Shown here in pieces: positions 39,930-48,452 of a stretch of 64,000 bases of DNA. Location: the NCBI RefSeq assembly GCF_029968015.1, contig NZ_JASCIS010000009.1, positions 62,001 to 126,000 on the forward strand, in the 5' to 3' direction. Made by a program: the position numbers and the translations under genes. Numbering within the stretch: the first letter of the stretch is position 1; each line of letters starts with the position of its first letter. The notes beneath the pieces are model-generated. The model worked only from the letters and a program-made list of their open reading frames with translations. It was not told the DNA's origin and made no database searches. This DNA is from Streptomyces luteolus. GTDB taxonomy: Bacteria > Actinomycetota > Actinomycetes > Streptomycetales > Streptomycetaceae.

Positions 39930-40966
39930 ATGAAGCGCACCACCCCGCACGACCACACCGCGCCACAGACAGGCGCAGGCACGCCGGGCGCGAGCCCGCA
40001 ACACGGTGTCGCCGCGACGGTGTTGGTCGCCCTGCGGTGGAAACGAGGCGCCGTGGTGGGTGCGACGGCACGGGTCGTCGGGCTGGCCGGACTCGTCGGG
40101 CTGGTACTGACGGGTGCGATATTCGCGCTCGCCTGGCCCCTCTTCACGCACATGCGGAACGAACGCATCAGGTACCAGCGGCTGGAGGACCCGTACCTGC
40201 ACGACCACACCGACCTCGCTCTGGTCGCCCTGTACACCCTCCCGCTCTTCCTCCTTCTCCTCGGCGTCGGCAGCGCGGCCCTGCAGAACGTGTGCTCCCG
40301 AGCGGTCGCGGCGGCCAACGGCGCCGACACGACCGCGGAGGAGGAGCGGCCGCGAGCCGGGGGCCGCGCGCGGTGGCGACCGGTGCTCGCCGTGAACGCG
40401 TTGCGCGGGCTGGTCGTATGGCCCCTGCCGTTGCTCGTCCATGCTGTGGCGGACAGTCTCACCGGCTACCACCTCGACACCCCGCAACCCCTGGAACGCG
40501 GATCCTGGCCGCACACACTCGTCACCGCGTCTCCCGCGGTGGCCGTGTGCGTCGCCCTGCTGCTGCGCCTCGGACTCGCCCTCGCCCCGGCCGCCGCGGC
40601 AGCCGGCCTCGGCCCGCGCGCGGCCCTGCGCCGATCCTGGTCGCTGACGTGGACGCGCGGCGGAGTGCCCCGCGTCCTCGCCCTGGCGCTGCCGCTGGCC
40701 GCGCTCACCGCCGGGGTGCTCCGGCTGGCGGTGCAACTCGCCCTCCCGCTGCGCCCGGTCGTACGGGACCTCGTCGAGCAGGTCACGGGCAACTTCTTCG
40801 CCGCCTACTACGCCGGCATCCTCGCCCCGTGATCGTCGGCATCCTGGTCTCCGCAGCGCTGACCCTCCCGTTGACGTACACGGCCCTCGCGGCGCTTCAC
40901 GAGCACCGGCGGTCGGCGCGGATCCCTTCCCGGCCCGCAGGGAAGAAGGCGGACTCCGGCTCCTGA
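39930..40966 (+). pseudogene. multi-pass membrane protein of unknown function, frameshifted near the end
   Basis: From ATG 39930 about 300 residues with five or six hydrophobic helices (ARVVGLAGLVGLVLTGAIFA, LALVALYTLPLFLLLLG and others) and a cytoplasmic Arg-rich loop. The frame stops at ILAP, TGA 40830-40832. In the next frame the protein continues VIVGILVSAALTLPLTYTAL and a basic tail to 40966. One missing G (CCGTGA for CCGGTGA) explains the break. Family not recognised. Confidence 0.65.
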
Positions 40967-40984
40967 CACAACAGGGCCGAGGGA

Positions 40985-41260
40985 ACGGCCCGTTCGGCGA
41001 GAGCTGGGCGACCGGCCGCACCACGTCCTTGCCACGCACCACGGCGACCCAGCGCGCGAAGCTGGACTCGGACGACAGGTCCGGCTCCTCCAGCCGTTCC
41101 AGGAGCAGCCGGAGCAGCGTCGTGATCTCCACGGCCGCCGACGTTCCGGACAGCGCGGACGTGGTGCCGTACCGGAAGAGGTGGGCGCGCAGGACCGTGC
41201 CCGCGACGGCGGACGGCCGCGAGGACGCCGAGTCCGTCCCGCACGGCCGGCTCGCCGCAG
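40985..41260 (-). pseudogene. degraded coding fragment, family not recognised
   Basis: A minus-strand frame reads VAGTVLRAHLFRYGTTSALS then AAVEITTLLRLLLERLEEPD and SFARWVAVVRGKDVVRPVAQ, with coding-like composition. It is preceded in another frame by AVRDGLGVLAAV. No start, no intact frame. On the plus strand just beyond, up to the TGA 41492-41494, there is a second unassigned open piece ending LLAYDARTDEDALRRAAAAE. The whole stretch 40967-41500 looks like gene debris. Confidence 0.3.
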
Positions 41261-41585
41261 CCGCCGCCCTACAGCGTCGGCCCGCAGCTCGGCCAGGTCC
41301 GCGCGGGCGCGACGGCCGGCTGGACCGGCGCCCGTCCTGCCGGCTGGACCGGCGGCCTTGCCTGCGTCGTCTCGGTCGGCCAGCTCGCCGCCGCCTTGCC
41401 CGGACTCCTGGCCTACGACGCCCGTACGGACGAGGACGCCCTCCGTCGCGCCGCCGCGGCCGAGGCGGCGGACACGAGCCCCGCGGTTCGGTGAAGTAGC
41501 CGCACAGAGGGGCACAACCATTGCGATGTGTTGTGGGTCATACCAAGTACGAGCAGACCACTCCAACCGTCATATGGGGGGAAAT

Positions 41586-42035
41586 ATGCGATTCAACCGA
41601 TCTGCCCTGACTGTCGCGGCCTTGTCGGCCCTGGCGATGGGAGGTGCGACCGCCCTGGCGACTCCCGCCTCCGCCGCGCCCAACACCACTCCGCAGAAGG
41701 TCTGCGGCAGCGGCTACAAGACCGTCAACTCGGCGCCGATCGGCTCCCGGGGCACCGTCTACCTGACGTACAACGCGAGCAACGGCAAGAACTGCGTCGT
41801 CACCATCCGCAGCAACCCCGGTACCAAGATGGACATGTCGTCCTGGATCTACATCCCCGACACGGGCGAGGGCGGCGACGACTACGGCGCCTACACCTCG
41901 TACGCCGGTCCCGTCTACGCCTACGGCAAGGCCCACTGTGTCGACTGGGGCGGCAGCATCGGCAACGTGTACGTCCAGGTGACCGGCTCCAATTGCGCCG
42001 CGCTCAAGGAACACCGGGTCACCACGGTCCGCTGA
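41586..42035 (+). CDS. sapA: spore-associated protein A homologue (secreted)
   Basis: 149 residues. Sec signal peptide (RFNRSALTVAALSALAMGG ... ATPASA) and a mature part of about 115 residues with four Cys (QKVCGSGYKTV, GKNCVVTIR, AHCVDWGG, SNCAALKEH). This matches the SapA family of Streptomyces spore-coat-associated proteins. ATG preceded by ggggggaa. Ends in a convergent terminator. Confidence 0.85.
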   Translation: MRFNRSALTVAALSALAMGGATALATPASAAPNTTPQKVCGSGYKTVNSAPIGSRGTVYLTYNASNGKNCVVTIRSNPGTKMDMSSWIYIPDTGEGGDDYGAYTSYAGPVYAYGKAHCVDWGGSIGNVYVQVTGSNCAALKEHRVTTVR

Positions 42036-42058
42036 CCACGACAACTCGGCCGTCCCCC

Positions 42059-42102
42059 GGGCCCGTTCTGACGCACCTCACGCGGTGCGCCAGGGCGGGC
42101 CC
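42059..42102. terminator. strong hairpin between sapA and the six-gene operon
   Basis: Arms GGGCCCGTTCTGACGCACC and GGTGCGCCAGGGCGGGCCC pair over 18 positions with one mismatch and two G-U pairs; loop of six. It lies between two converging genes and should act in both directions. Confidence 0.75.
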
Positions 42103-42121
42103 GCGGGCGTCGACCACCGAA

Positions 42122-43021
42122 CTACCCGCCCCCGTAGTCCCCGAGCCCCCGCTCCGCCCGCCACCCCTGGGCCTCGGCCCTGGTCACGTCCAGGACGACC
42201 GGGTGGGCCAACTGCCGCACCGCGTAACGGGTGAGGACCGGCTTGCCGCGGGGGCGCAGGCGCGCCAGGGCCTGAGCCGCCCGGGCCGCCGTCTCCGCGA
42301 CCGGCAGCGGAAGATGGCGGATCCGGGCACGCGTGCCGTGGGCGCGCAGGACGGTGCGGATGGCCGTGTCACGGTCGTACGGGGTGGGGTCGGCGATGTT
42401 GTACGCGCCCGGGGGCCAGTGCGCGGCGGTGAGGCAGGCCCGCGTGAGGTTCTCGACGGCCGTCAGGCTCAGGCGGGAGCTGGGCCCCGGCAGGACGAGC
42501 TGCCCGCGCCGGACCCGGGACAGCAGCCGTGGGACCAGATGCGGGTCCCCGGGACCGTAGACCGCACGCGGTCGCAGCACCACGGCCCCGGCGGCGAGGG
42601 CCAGTCGCTCCCCGGCCGCCTTGGTGCGGCCGTACGCGTTGAGGTGCCCGCGCACGGGATGGTCCTCGGTGATCGGGAGGCCGCCCGGAGCGGGCGCGTA
42701 GACGCTGGCGCTGCTCACCCACACCACCGGACGGCCCGCCGCCGCGTCGAGCAGCCGTGCCGTGCCGTCGACGTTGACGGCGCGCATCGCGGCCTCGGCG
42801 GGGGAGCCGGGCACCGGGTCGCCGACGGCCGCCGCGCAGTGCACGACGAGATCGGCACCGGACAGGTCAGGCACCTCCCGCGCGGCGTCCCAGGGGACGT
42901 GCCGTCCGACGGGGCCCGGTCTCCGTCCCAGGCACAGGACTTGGGCGCCTTGGGCGGCGGCGGTCCTCGCGATGTGCGAGCCGCAGAAGCCGCCGGCTCC
43001 GGTGACGGCGATGGTGGTCAT
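42122..43021 (-). CDS. NAD-dependent epimerase/dehydratase, OleD-like reductase
   Basis: 299 residues. Extended SDR: VTGAGGFCGSHIARTAAAQG at the N-terminus, VVWVSSASVY and Tyr/Lys in NAYGRTKAAGERLAL, then RPRAVYGPGDPHLVPRLL and AYNIADPTPYD. In ole-type clusters the OleD reductase of this family turns the 2-alkyl-3-keto acid made by OleA into the 3-hydroxy acid. Last gene of the operon; its ATG overlaps the P450 stop (ATGA). It could instead act on a sugar nucleotide, given the two glycosyltransferases. Confidence 0.75.
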   Translation of the reverse strand: MTTIAVTGAGGFCGSHIARTAAAQGAQVLCLGRRPGPVGRHVPWDAAREVPDLSGADLVVHCAAAVGDPVPGSPAEAAMRAVNVDGTARLLDAAAGRPVVWVSSASVYAPAPGGLPITEDHPVRGHLNAYGRTKAAGERLALAAGAVVLRPRAVYGPGDPHLVPRLLSRVRRGQLVLPGPSSRLSLTAVENLTRACLTAAHWPPGAYNIADPTPYDRDTAIRTVLRAHGTRARIRHLPLPVAETAARAAQALARLRPRGKPVLTRYAVRQLAHPVVLDVTRAEAQGWRAERGLGDYGGG

Positions 43022-44181
43022 GGACGCTCCGGGGAGAAGGGTCGGCTCGTCGCTCGGCTCGTCGCTCGGCTCGTCGCTCGGATCGTGAGGGAGCGCCAGC
43101 CGGGGAGGGCCGCGCCGCGGTCGACTCGGGCGCGCAGGACCGTGGGGCGGTGGGGTGCGAGCGCGGCGAGTGTGTCGGCGAGCTGGGCGCGGGCGAGGCG
43201 CGCGCCGGGGCAGGCGTGCGCGCCCGCGCCGAAGACGAGTCGGGCCTCGGCGGGCGGTGCCGGGTGGTGCGCGTCCGGCGGGTCGCTGTGGGCGCGTACC
43301 GCGTGCCGTGCCACCAGGAGCAGCCGGTCCCCGGCCCGCACCGGGCAGCCGCCCAGCTCCGCGTCGGCCGCCGCCACCCGCGGCAGCAGCGGCGAAGGGG
43401 CGGTCACGCGCAGCAGTTCGCCGACGAGAGCCGGTCGCAGCCGGTCGTCGGCGGCCTGTTCCCAGAGCCGGGCGTCGGCGCACCAGGCGGCGGCGCGCGG
43501 CAGTGCCGCGACGGTGGTGTTGACCGCGGCGACCGCCAGCATCGCCCGCAGCGCGGACTCCGTGCCGTCACCGGGCAGGTCCGCCGCCAGCAGCGCCTCA
43601 AGACGCGCGGCCGCCGCGACCGCCGCACGCGCGGTGCCGGGCGGCCTGGGCCCGGGCAGATGGTCGCGTACGGCGGTGGCCGCCGCGTGGGCGGCCGCCT
43701 CGGCGATGTCCTCCGGGGCGGCCGTGGACCCGAGCAGCGCTTGGACGGTCGCGCCTGCCAACTCGCGGGCGACAAGGACGAGTTCGACCGATTGTCCGGC
43801 GGCCAGCGGGGCCAGGCGGCGGGTCAGGACCTCCTGCCACACCGGCCGCAGCCGCCCAACCCCGGCCGCGCCGAGGTCCTCGGCGACCGCACGCCGGGTG
43901 CCCCGGTGACCGGCGCCCTCCTGGTCGAACAGCGTTCCACCGGCCGACAGTTCACGCGCGGCGCCGCCCGTCGTACCGGCCGCCGTGCGGTCCAGCGGCA
44001 CCCGGGTCAGGGCCTGCCGGTACGGGGCGGAGCCATGCACGAGGACGGCGCGCCCGACACGGGCCACCGGCCTGCGGCGGGTCGCGGCGAGGAGCCCGAA
44101 CAGCACGGGGTGGGAGCGGGTGTACACCCGCCGGTCACGGCGCCGGGCCGCCCGCACTCCATCCTGCGAAGCGGTGTTCAT
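43018..44181 (-). CDS. cytochrome P450
   Basis: 387 residues. Haem-ligand loop FGAGAHACPGARLA with Cys324, and ELLR as the EXXR helix. The I-helix segment AVAAVNTTVAALP lacks the usual Gly-Gly-x-x-Thr pattern though Thr is present, so activity may be unusual. The C-terminus carries a short repeat (RATSRATSRATSR) encoded by a 12-base repeat. Probably hydroxylates or epoxidises the operon product. Overlaps genes on both sides by four bases. Confidence 0.85.
   Translation of the reverse strand: MNTASQDGVRAARRRDRRVYTRSHPVLFGLLAATRRRPVARVGRAVLVHGSAPYRQALTRVPLDRTAAGTTGGAARELSAGGTLFDQEGAGHRGTRRAVAEDLGAAGVGRLRPVWQEVLTRRLAPLAAGQSVELVLVARELAGATVQALLGSTAAPEDIAEAAAHAAATAVRDHLPGPRPPGTARAAVAAAARLEALLAADLPGDGTESALRAMLAVAAVNTTVAALPRAAAWCADARLWEQAADDRLRPALVGELLRVTAPSPLLPRVAAADAELGGCPVRAGDRLLLVARHAVRAHSDPPDAHHPAPPAEARLVFGAGAHACPGARLARAQLADTLAALAPHRPTVLRARVDRGAALPGWRSLTIRATSRATSRATSRPFSPERP
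43044..43079 (-). repeat. 12-bp tandem repeat x3 inside the P450 gene end
   Basis: Unit ggctcgtcgctc, three exact copies, encoding the Arg-Ala-Thr-Ser tail of the P450. Slippage-prone; length may vary between strains. Confidence 0.9.
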
Positions 44182-44951
44182 CGGACGTGCACCTCCTTCG
44201 GGTCGGCGGGACGGTAACGCCGTTCCCAGCACCACAGCAGCGTCCGGCGCGCACCCCAGGCCCGCAGTCGGCGCAGGCTGGCGTACACGACCATGCGCTC
44301 GGCGTGGGCGATCCGGTCGGAGTGCTCACGGGCCCTGTTGAGGAGCACGACGTCCTCCGGCGGCCCCTCCAGCGGGGTGCGCGGCGTGCCGCCGCAACGC
44401 AGGTACAACTCGGGGGTGACGGCGATGTTGTGGCCGTGGCACAGCACGTACGGGGCGCGGTAGCGCGGGTGATGGTGGGCGCTGCGGTACCGCCCGTACA
44501 GCGCGGTCGCCCGCACCACCCCCGGCAGCAGATACCGCTCCGCGAGCGAGGGCCGCTCGTCGCGGCGCGGAACGCTGCGGCCGCAGGCCAGCTCCGTGCC
44601 GCGGCCGAACTCCGCGCGCGCCGCCGCGATCCAGTCGGCGGCGGGCAGGCAGTCGGCGTCCGTGCGGACGAGGAGCGCGGCGCCCTGGGCGATCGCGTAC
44701 CGGAACCCCGTGTCGACGGCGGCGCCGGTTCCCCGCTCCTTCTCCTGGAGGACGTGCACCGGGAAGGGCGCGGTAGTGCTCGCGAAGCGGCGTACGAGCG
44801 CGGCGGTCGCATCGGTGGAGGCGTTGTCGACGACGGCCAGGGCGAAGTCGGTGTCCGTCTGGGAGGCGAGTGCGGTGAGGGTGGCGGCGATGCCGGACTC
44901 CTCGTTGTACGCGGGCACCACCACCCACAAAGCCCCTCTCCGCGCGCTCAC
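44178..44951 (-). CDS. GT2 family glycosyltransferase (a)
   Basis: 257 residues. GT-A fold: LWVVVPAYNEESGIAATLTA, VVDNASTDATAALVRRFA, RTDADCLPAADW with the DXD-like DAD, then RTPLEGPPEDVVLLNRAREH. No membrane segment. It is about half identical by eye to the second GT2 of the operon (46444-47187), so the two arose by duplication. Acceptor unknown. Confidence 0.85.
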   Translation of the reverse strand: MSARRGALWVVVPAYNEESGIAATLTALASQTDTDFALAVVDNASTDATAALVRRFASTTAPFPVHVLQEKERGTGAAVDTGFRYAIAQGAALLVRTDADCLPAADWIAAARAEFGRGTELACGRSVPRRDERPSLAERYLLPGVVRATALYGRYRSAHHHPRYRAPYVLCHGHNIAVTPELYLRCGGTPRTPLEGPPEDVVLLNRAREHSDRIAHAERMVVYASLRRLRAWGARRTLLWCWERRYRPADPKEVHVR

Positions 44952-46444
44952 CCTCGGCTCCCGTCGCTCCGGCGCACCGCGGCCAGGCGCACCGCGGCCA
45001 GGCGGGCGGTGGCGGCGCGGTCCGGCTTCAGCGAGCGGCCCGCCAGCGGGATGTCGGCGAGGAGCACCGCGTCCGGCCGGGCGGCGCCCATCCGCTCCAA
45101 CGGCCCGGCCAGCGCGGCGCGCAGCGCGTCACGGTCGGCTCCGCGGCTCGGCTGTACGACGGCGACCAGGTGTTCGTCGCCGTCCCCGGCCGGTACGCCG
45201 ACGAGTACGGCGAGTTCGACGCCGGGTACGTGCAACGCCGGTTCGTACAGGCCCGGGTAGATGTTCTCCGCCTCGCGCAGCACCATGTCCTTGAGCCGCC
45301 CTTCGAGGACGATCCGGCCGTACGCGTCGAGGTGGGCGCGGTCCCCGGTGGCGACCCACGGGTCCGGCTCCCGGCCGAGGCAGCGGTGGCGGGCGGCCGG
45401 GCCGGACAGCAGCAGTTCGCCCGTGGCGTCCGTCTTGGCCGCGACCCCCGGCAGGGGCGTACCGGCCAGGTCTCCGGCCCCGGTGAAGGAGGCCTTCTCG
45501 GCCTGCTCGACGGCCGCGGCGGGGAACAGTTCCGTCAGCGCGTAGACGCCCCAGGCCTCGTCGGCGCCCGCCTGCTTGACGCGGGTCAGCAGGTCGGCGC
45601 TCGCGGGGGCCGAGCCGGTCCACACCCGGCCCGTGAACCGGCCGCCCGCAGCGAGCAGGCGACGCAGCTGCGGGGGCGTCAAGTAGGTTGCCTGCGGGGC
45701 CAGTTGACGCATCTGCCGGGCCAGGACGCGTGGCGGCCGTGCGGGCAGCGCGACCGGCGCCCCGCTCACGAGCGACGGCAGGAGGACGAAGAACGTGCCG
45801 CCGAGCACGGGCCGTCCGGCCTCCGGGGCGACCAGCTCGGCGACGGTGGCCATCCCGGCCGCGAGTGAGGACCGCGTGTGCACCACCGCGCGGGGACTCG
45901 ACGTGGTGCCCGAGGTGAACACGATGACCGCGTCGCCGTCCTCGTCCACCGGCCGGGGCAGTGCCGTCGTCCGCGCACCGGAGTCCAGGGCGGGCGCGCA
46001 GCCCGGCAGCCGCGGGCCGACCGTGACGACCGGGCCGAGCTCGGCCAGGTCCGGCAGGGCGAGGCGGGCCCGGCGCGCGAGCGGCCGGGCCAAGCCCGCG
46101 ACCGCCTGCGCGGTGGCGTCGGCGAGTACGACATCGGGGCGCGCCAGGGCGAGCCGGGCGCGCAGCACGTCGGGACCGGCCCCGGGGTCGAGTACCGCGG
46201 CCCGCGCGCCGAGGCGGTGCACGGCGAGCATCACGGCCAGGGCGCGCGGCCCTGGCCGTACGGCGACGCCGACGGTGCTGCCCCTTCCGATGCCCCGCGC
46301 GTGCAGGGCCGCGGTATGGCGGTCGGCGAGGTCGGCCAGGTCCGCGTGGGTGGCCTTGACGCGGACGGCGCCGGTGCGGGTGGCGCCGAGTACGGCGGGC
46401 CGGTCCGGGTGCGCGCGCAGGGTGTGGGCGAGGGTGTCGAGCAT
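44948..46444 (-). CDS. AMP-dependent synthetase/ligase (OleC-like position)
   Basis: 498 residues. ANL motifs: VIVFTSGTTSSPRAVVHTRS (P-loop), EAWGVYALTE, ATGDRAHLDAYGRIVLEGR with LKDMV, and a C-terminal Lys in GRSLKPDRAA. In ole/nlt/lst clusters the family member (OleC) closes a beta-lactone from a 3-hydroxy acid; elsewhere these enzymes load fatty acids as acyl-CoA or acyl-ACP. There is no carrier protein in the operon, which favours either the lactone or the CoA reading. ATG overlaps the preceding TGA by one base. Confidence 0.8.
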   Translation of the reverse strand: MLDTLAHTLRAHPDRPAVLGATRTGAVRVKATHADLADLADRHTAALHARGIGRGSTVGVAVRPGPRALAVMLAVHRLGARAAVLDPGAGPDVLRARLALARPDVVLADATAQAVAGLARPLARRARLALPDLAELGPVVTVGPRLPGCAPALDSGARTTALPRPVDEDGDAVIVFTSGTTSSPRAVVHTRSSLAAGMATVAELVAPEAGRPVLGGTFFVLLPSLVSGAPVALPARPPRVLARQMRQLAPQATYLTPPQLRRLLAAGGRFTGRVWTGSAPASADLLTRVKQAGADEAWGVYALTELFPAAAVEQAEKASFTGAGDLAGTPLPGVAAKTDATGELLLSGPAARHRCLGREPDPWVATGDRAHLDAYGRIVLEGRLKDMVLREAENIYPGLYEPALHVPGVELAVLVGVPAGDGDEHLVAVVQPSRGADRDALRAALAGPLERMGAARPDAVLLADIPLAGRSLKPDRAATARLAAVRLAAVRRSDGSRG

Positions 46445-47187
46445 CAGCGCGGGTCCTCCCCGTGATGGCCCGGGCCCTTGTCGAGGTACCAGCGGGCGGT
46501 GCCGACGACGCCGTACGCGCGTAGCCGCCGGGTCGAGTTCTCCACGACCATGTCGCGGGCCCGGACGATGGCCGTGGTGTGCCGGCGTACCCGGTTCAGG
46601 AACAGCCGGTCGGTGGGCGAGGGGCGGCGCGGCATGCCGCCGACGGCGTCGTACAGGTCGGCGGTGATGGCCATGTTGTTGCCGGCGTGCATCCGGTACG
46701 GCGCGAGGTAGCCGTGGCGGTGGTGGTGGGCGGGGCGGACGCGGCCGAAGAACGCGGCGACGCGGACCAGGGCGCGGAAGACGGCCCGCCCGAGCGGCCC
46801 GTGCTCGTCGCGCCGCGCGTCGATGCGTCCGCACACCAGACCCGCACCCCGCGCCAGCGCGCCCCGGGCCCCTGCCGTCCAGCCGGGGCGCGGCAGGCAG
46901 TCGGCGTCGGTACGGGCGAGCAGCACCGCACCCCGGTCGATCGCGAACCGGAACCCGGTGTCGACCGCACAGCCCACGCCTTTCTCCGGCTCGCTCAGGA
47001 CGTGCACCGGGAAGGGCGCCCGCCGGGCGAAGGCGTGCGCGACAGCGGCCGTCGCGTCGGTCGAGGCGTTGTCCACGACCACGAGCGTGAAGTCCCGGTC
47101 CCGCTGGGCGGCGAGCGCCTCAAGCGTGGCGCCGATCCGCGCGGCCTCCTGGTGTGCGGGCACCACGACCCAGAGGGGAGCGCTCAT
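46444..47187 (-). CDS. GT2 family glycosyltransferase (b)
   Basis: 247 residues, the paralogue of the GT2 at 44178-44951: LWVVVPAHQEAARIGATLEA, VVDNASTDATAAVAHAFA, RTDADCLPRPGW. Soluble. The region around MHAGNNMAITADLYDAVGGM shows the usual acceptor-side motif. It sits between the thiolase and the ligase gene, overlapping each by four bases and one base. Confidence 0.85.
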   Translation of the reverse strand: MSAPLWVVVPAHQEAARIGATLEALAAQRDRDFTLVVVDNASTDATAAVAHAFARRAPFPVHVLSEPEKGVGCAVDTGFRFAIDRGAVLLARTDADCLPRPGWTAGARGALARGAGLVCGRIDARRDEHGPLGRAVFRALVRVAAFFGRVRPAHHHRHGYLAPYRMHAGNNMAITADLYDAVGGMPRRPSPTDRLFLNRVRRHTTAIVRARDMVVENSTRRLRAYGVVGTARWYLDKGPGHHGEDPR

Positions 47188-48212
47188 GCCTTCTCCCAGA
47201 CCATCGTCATGATGCTCACGCCGCCGCCCAGGCCGACGAACAACACCCGGTCGCCGGACCGCAGTCGGTCGTGCACCCGGTCCAGCTGCACGCCGAGCGT
47301 GGCGCTCGCCATGTTGCCGAGCCCGGGCACGGTGACGACGAGCCGGTCCCGGGGCACACCCGTGAGTTCCACGAACCGCTCCAGGTACGGAACGGTGACC
47401 TGGTGCACCAGGATGTGCCGGAAGTCGCCCCACTCCAGGCCGGTGCGGCGGCGCATCCGGTCGAGCACGGACGTGCCGACCTTCTCGAACACCTCGCGCA
47501 ACTCGCTCCCGTCCCCACGGAAGTACGTGTGCTCGTCGCCCCGCGGATGCCGCGAACCGCCGCCGAAGATCCCGCCGACCGCCCAGTGCCCGGAGTGCGT
47601 CTCGGTGTCCACGTCGACGATGCCGCCCCGCTCCACCGCCTCCAGGACCACGGCCGCGCCCGCGTCACCGAAGGTGTACCCGGCGAACCCGTCGCGGAGT
47701 TGGCCCGCGTCGGCCGGCCGGTGCCGCACGGCCCGGCTCGGGGTCTCGCCGGTGACGACGAGGGCACGGCGGGCCCGGCCGGCGAGGATCAACGCCCGTG
47801 CCGTGTCGATGGCGTTGACGAAGCTGTTGCACGCGTTCGTGACGTCGAGCGCATAAGCCCGGGAGCCAAGGTCGGCCTGGACGATGTGCGCCGTCGCCGG
47901 CTCCACCACGTCCCGCGTCGCGGAGCCGAACACCAACAGGTCGATGTCGTACGGGTCGAGCCCGGCCCGGCCAAGGGCCGTACGTCCGGCGCGTACCGCG
48001 AGCGTCGAGGCGTACTCGCCGTCCGCCGCCGCACGGCGGGAGACGATGCCGGTCGCCCGCTCGAACGTCCGGTCCGGCAGCCGGAGCCCGGCGGCCGCGG
48101 TGACCCGCTCCTGGAGGTCGTACGAGCTCACCTCGGCCCGAGGCAGACAGGAGGCCACCGCGGTGATGCCGACGCGGACCTCCGGGGCGCGGGCAACGTG
48201 GTCTATATGCAT
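47184..48212 (-). CDS. KAS III/OleA-like thiolase-fold condensing enzyme
   Basis: 342 residues. Thiolase fold with the full triad: Cys128 (VTNACNSFVN), His270 (ILVHQVTVPY) and Asn300 (PGLGNMASATLG). The alignment pattern (RVGITAVASCLPRAEVSS near the start, ATGIVSRRAAADGEYASTLA) fits OleA and other 3-oxoacyl-ACP synthase III relatives that condense two acyl-CoAs or start an acyl chain. First gene of a six-gene operon. Head-to-head partner: the FAD oxidase at 48453. Confidence 0.85.
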   Translation of the reverse strand: MHIDHVARAPEVRVGITAVASCLPRAEVSSYDLQERVTAAAGLRLPDRTFERATGIVSRRAAADGEYASTLAVRAGRTALGRAGLDPYDIDLLVFGSATRDVVEPATAHIVQADLGSRAYALDVTNACNSFVNAIDTARALILAGRARRALVVTGETPSRAVRHRPADAGQLRDGFAGYTFGDAGAAVVLEAVERGGIVDVDTETHSGHWAVGGIFGGGSRHPRGDEHTYFRGDGSELREVFEKVGTSVLDRMRRRTGLEWGDFRHILVHQVTVPYLERFVELTGVPRDRLVVTVPGLGNMASATLGVQLDRVHDRLRSGDRVLFVGLGGGVSIMTMVWEKA

Positions 48213-48452
48213 GGAGGGACGCTAAGAGGGCCCTCGGGCGTCCCGCCTGAGCACGCGTACTCAATCCGCCCTGGGTAGGTGGCCCGAAGCGCGGGCATCG
48301 CTCGACTTCCCTTGACCTCCCTTGACTTCGGTTGACCGGTCGGTAAGTTGCCGGTGGACAGGAAGGGCAGTGATGTCAACTGCGTCGAGCTGTACGGGAC
48401 TTACGCGCACGGTGCGGGAGCGCTCGGCCGCCGCGGACGGGAGGACGCCCTG

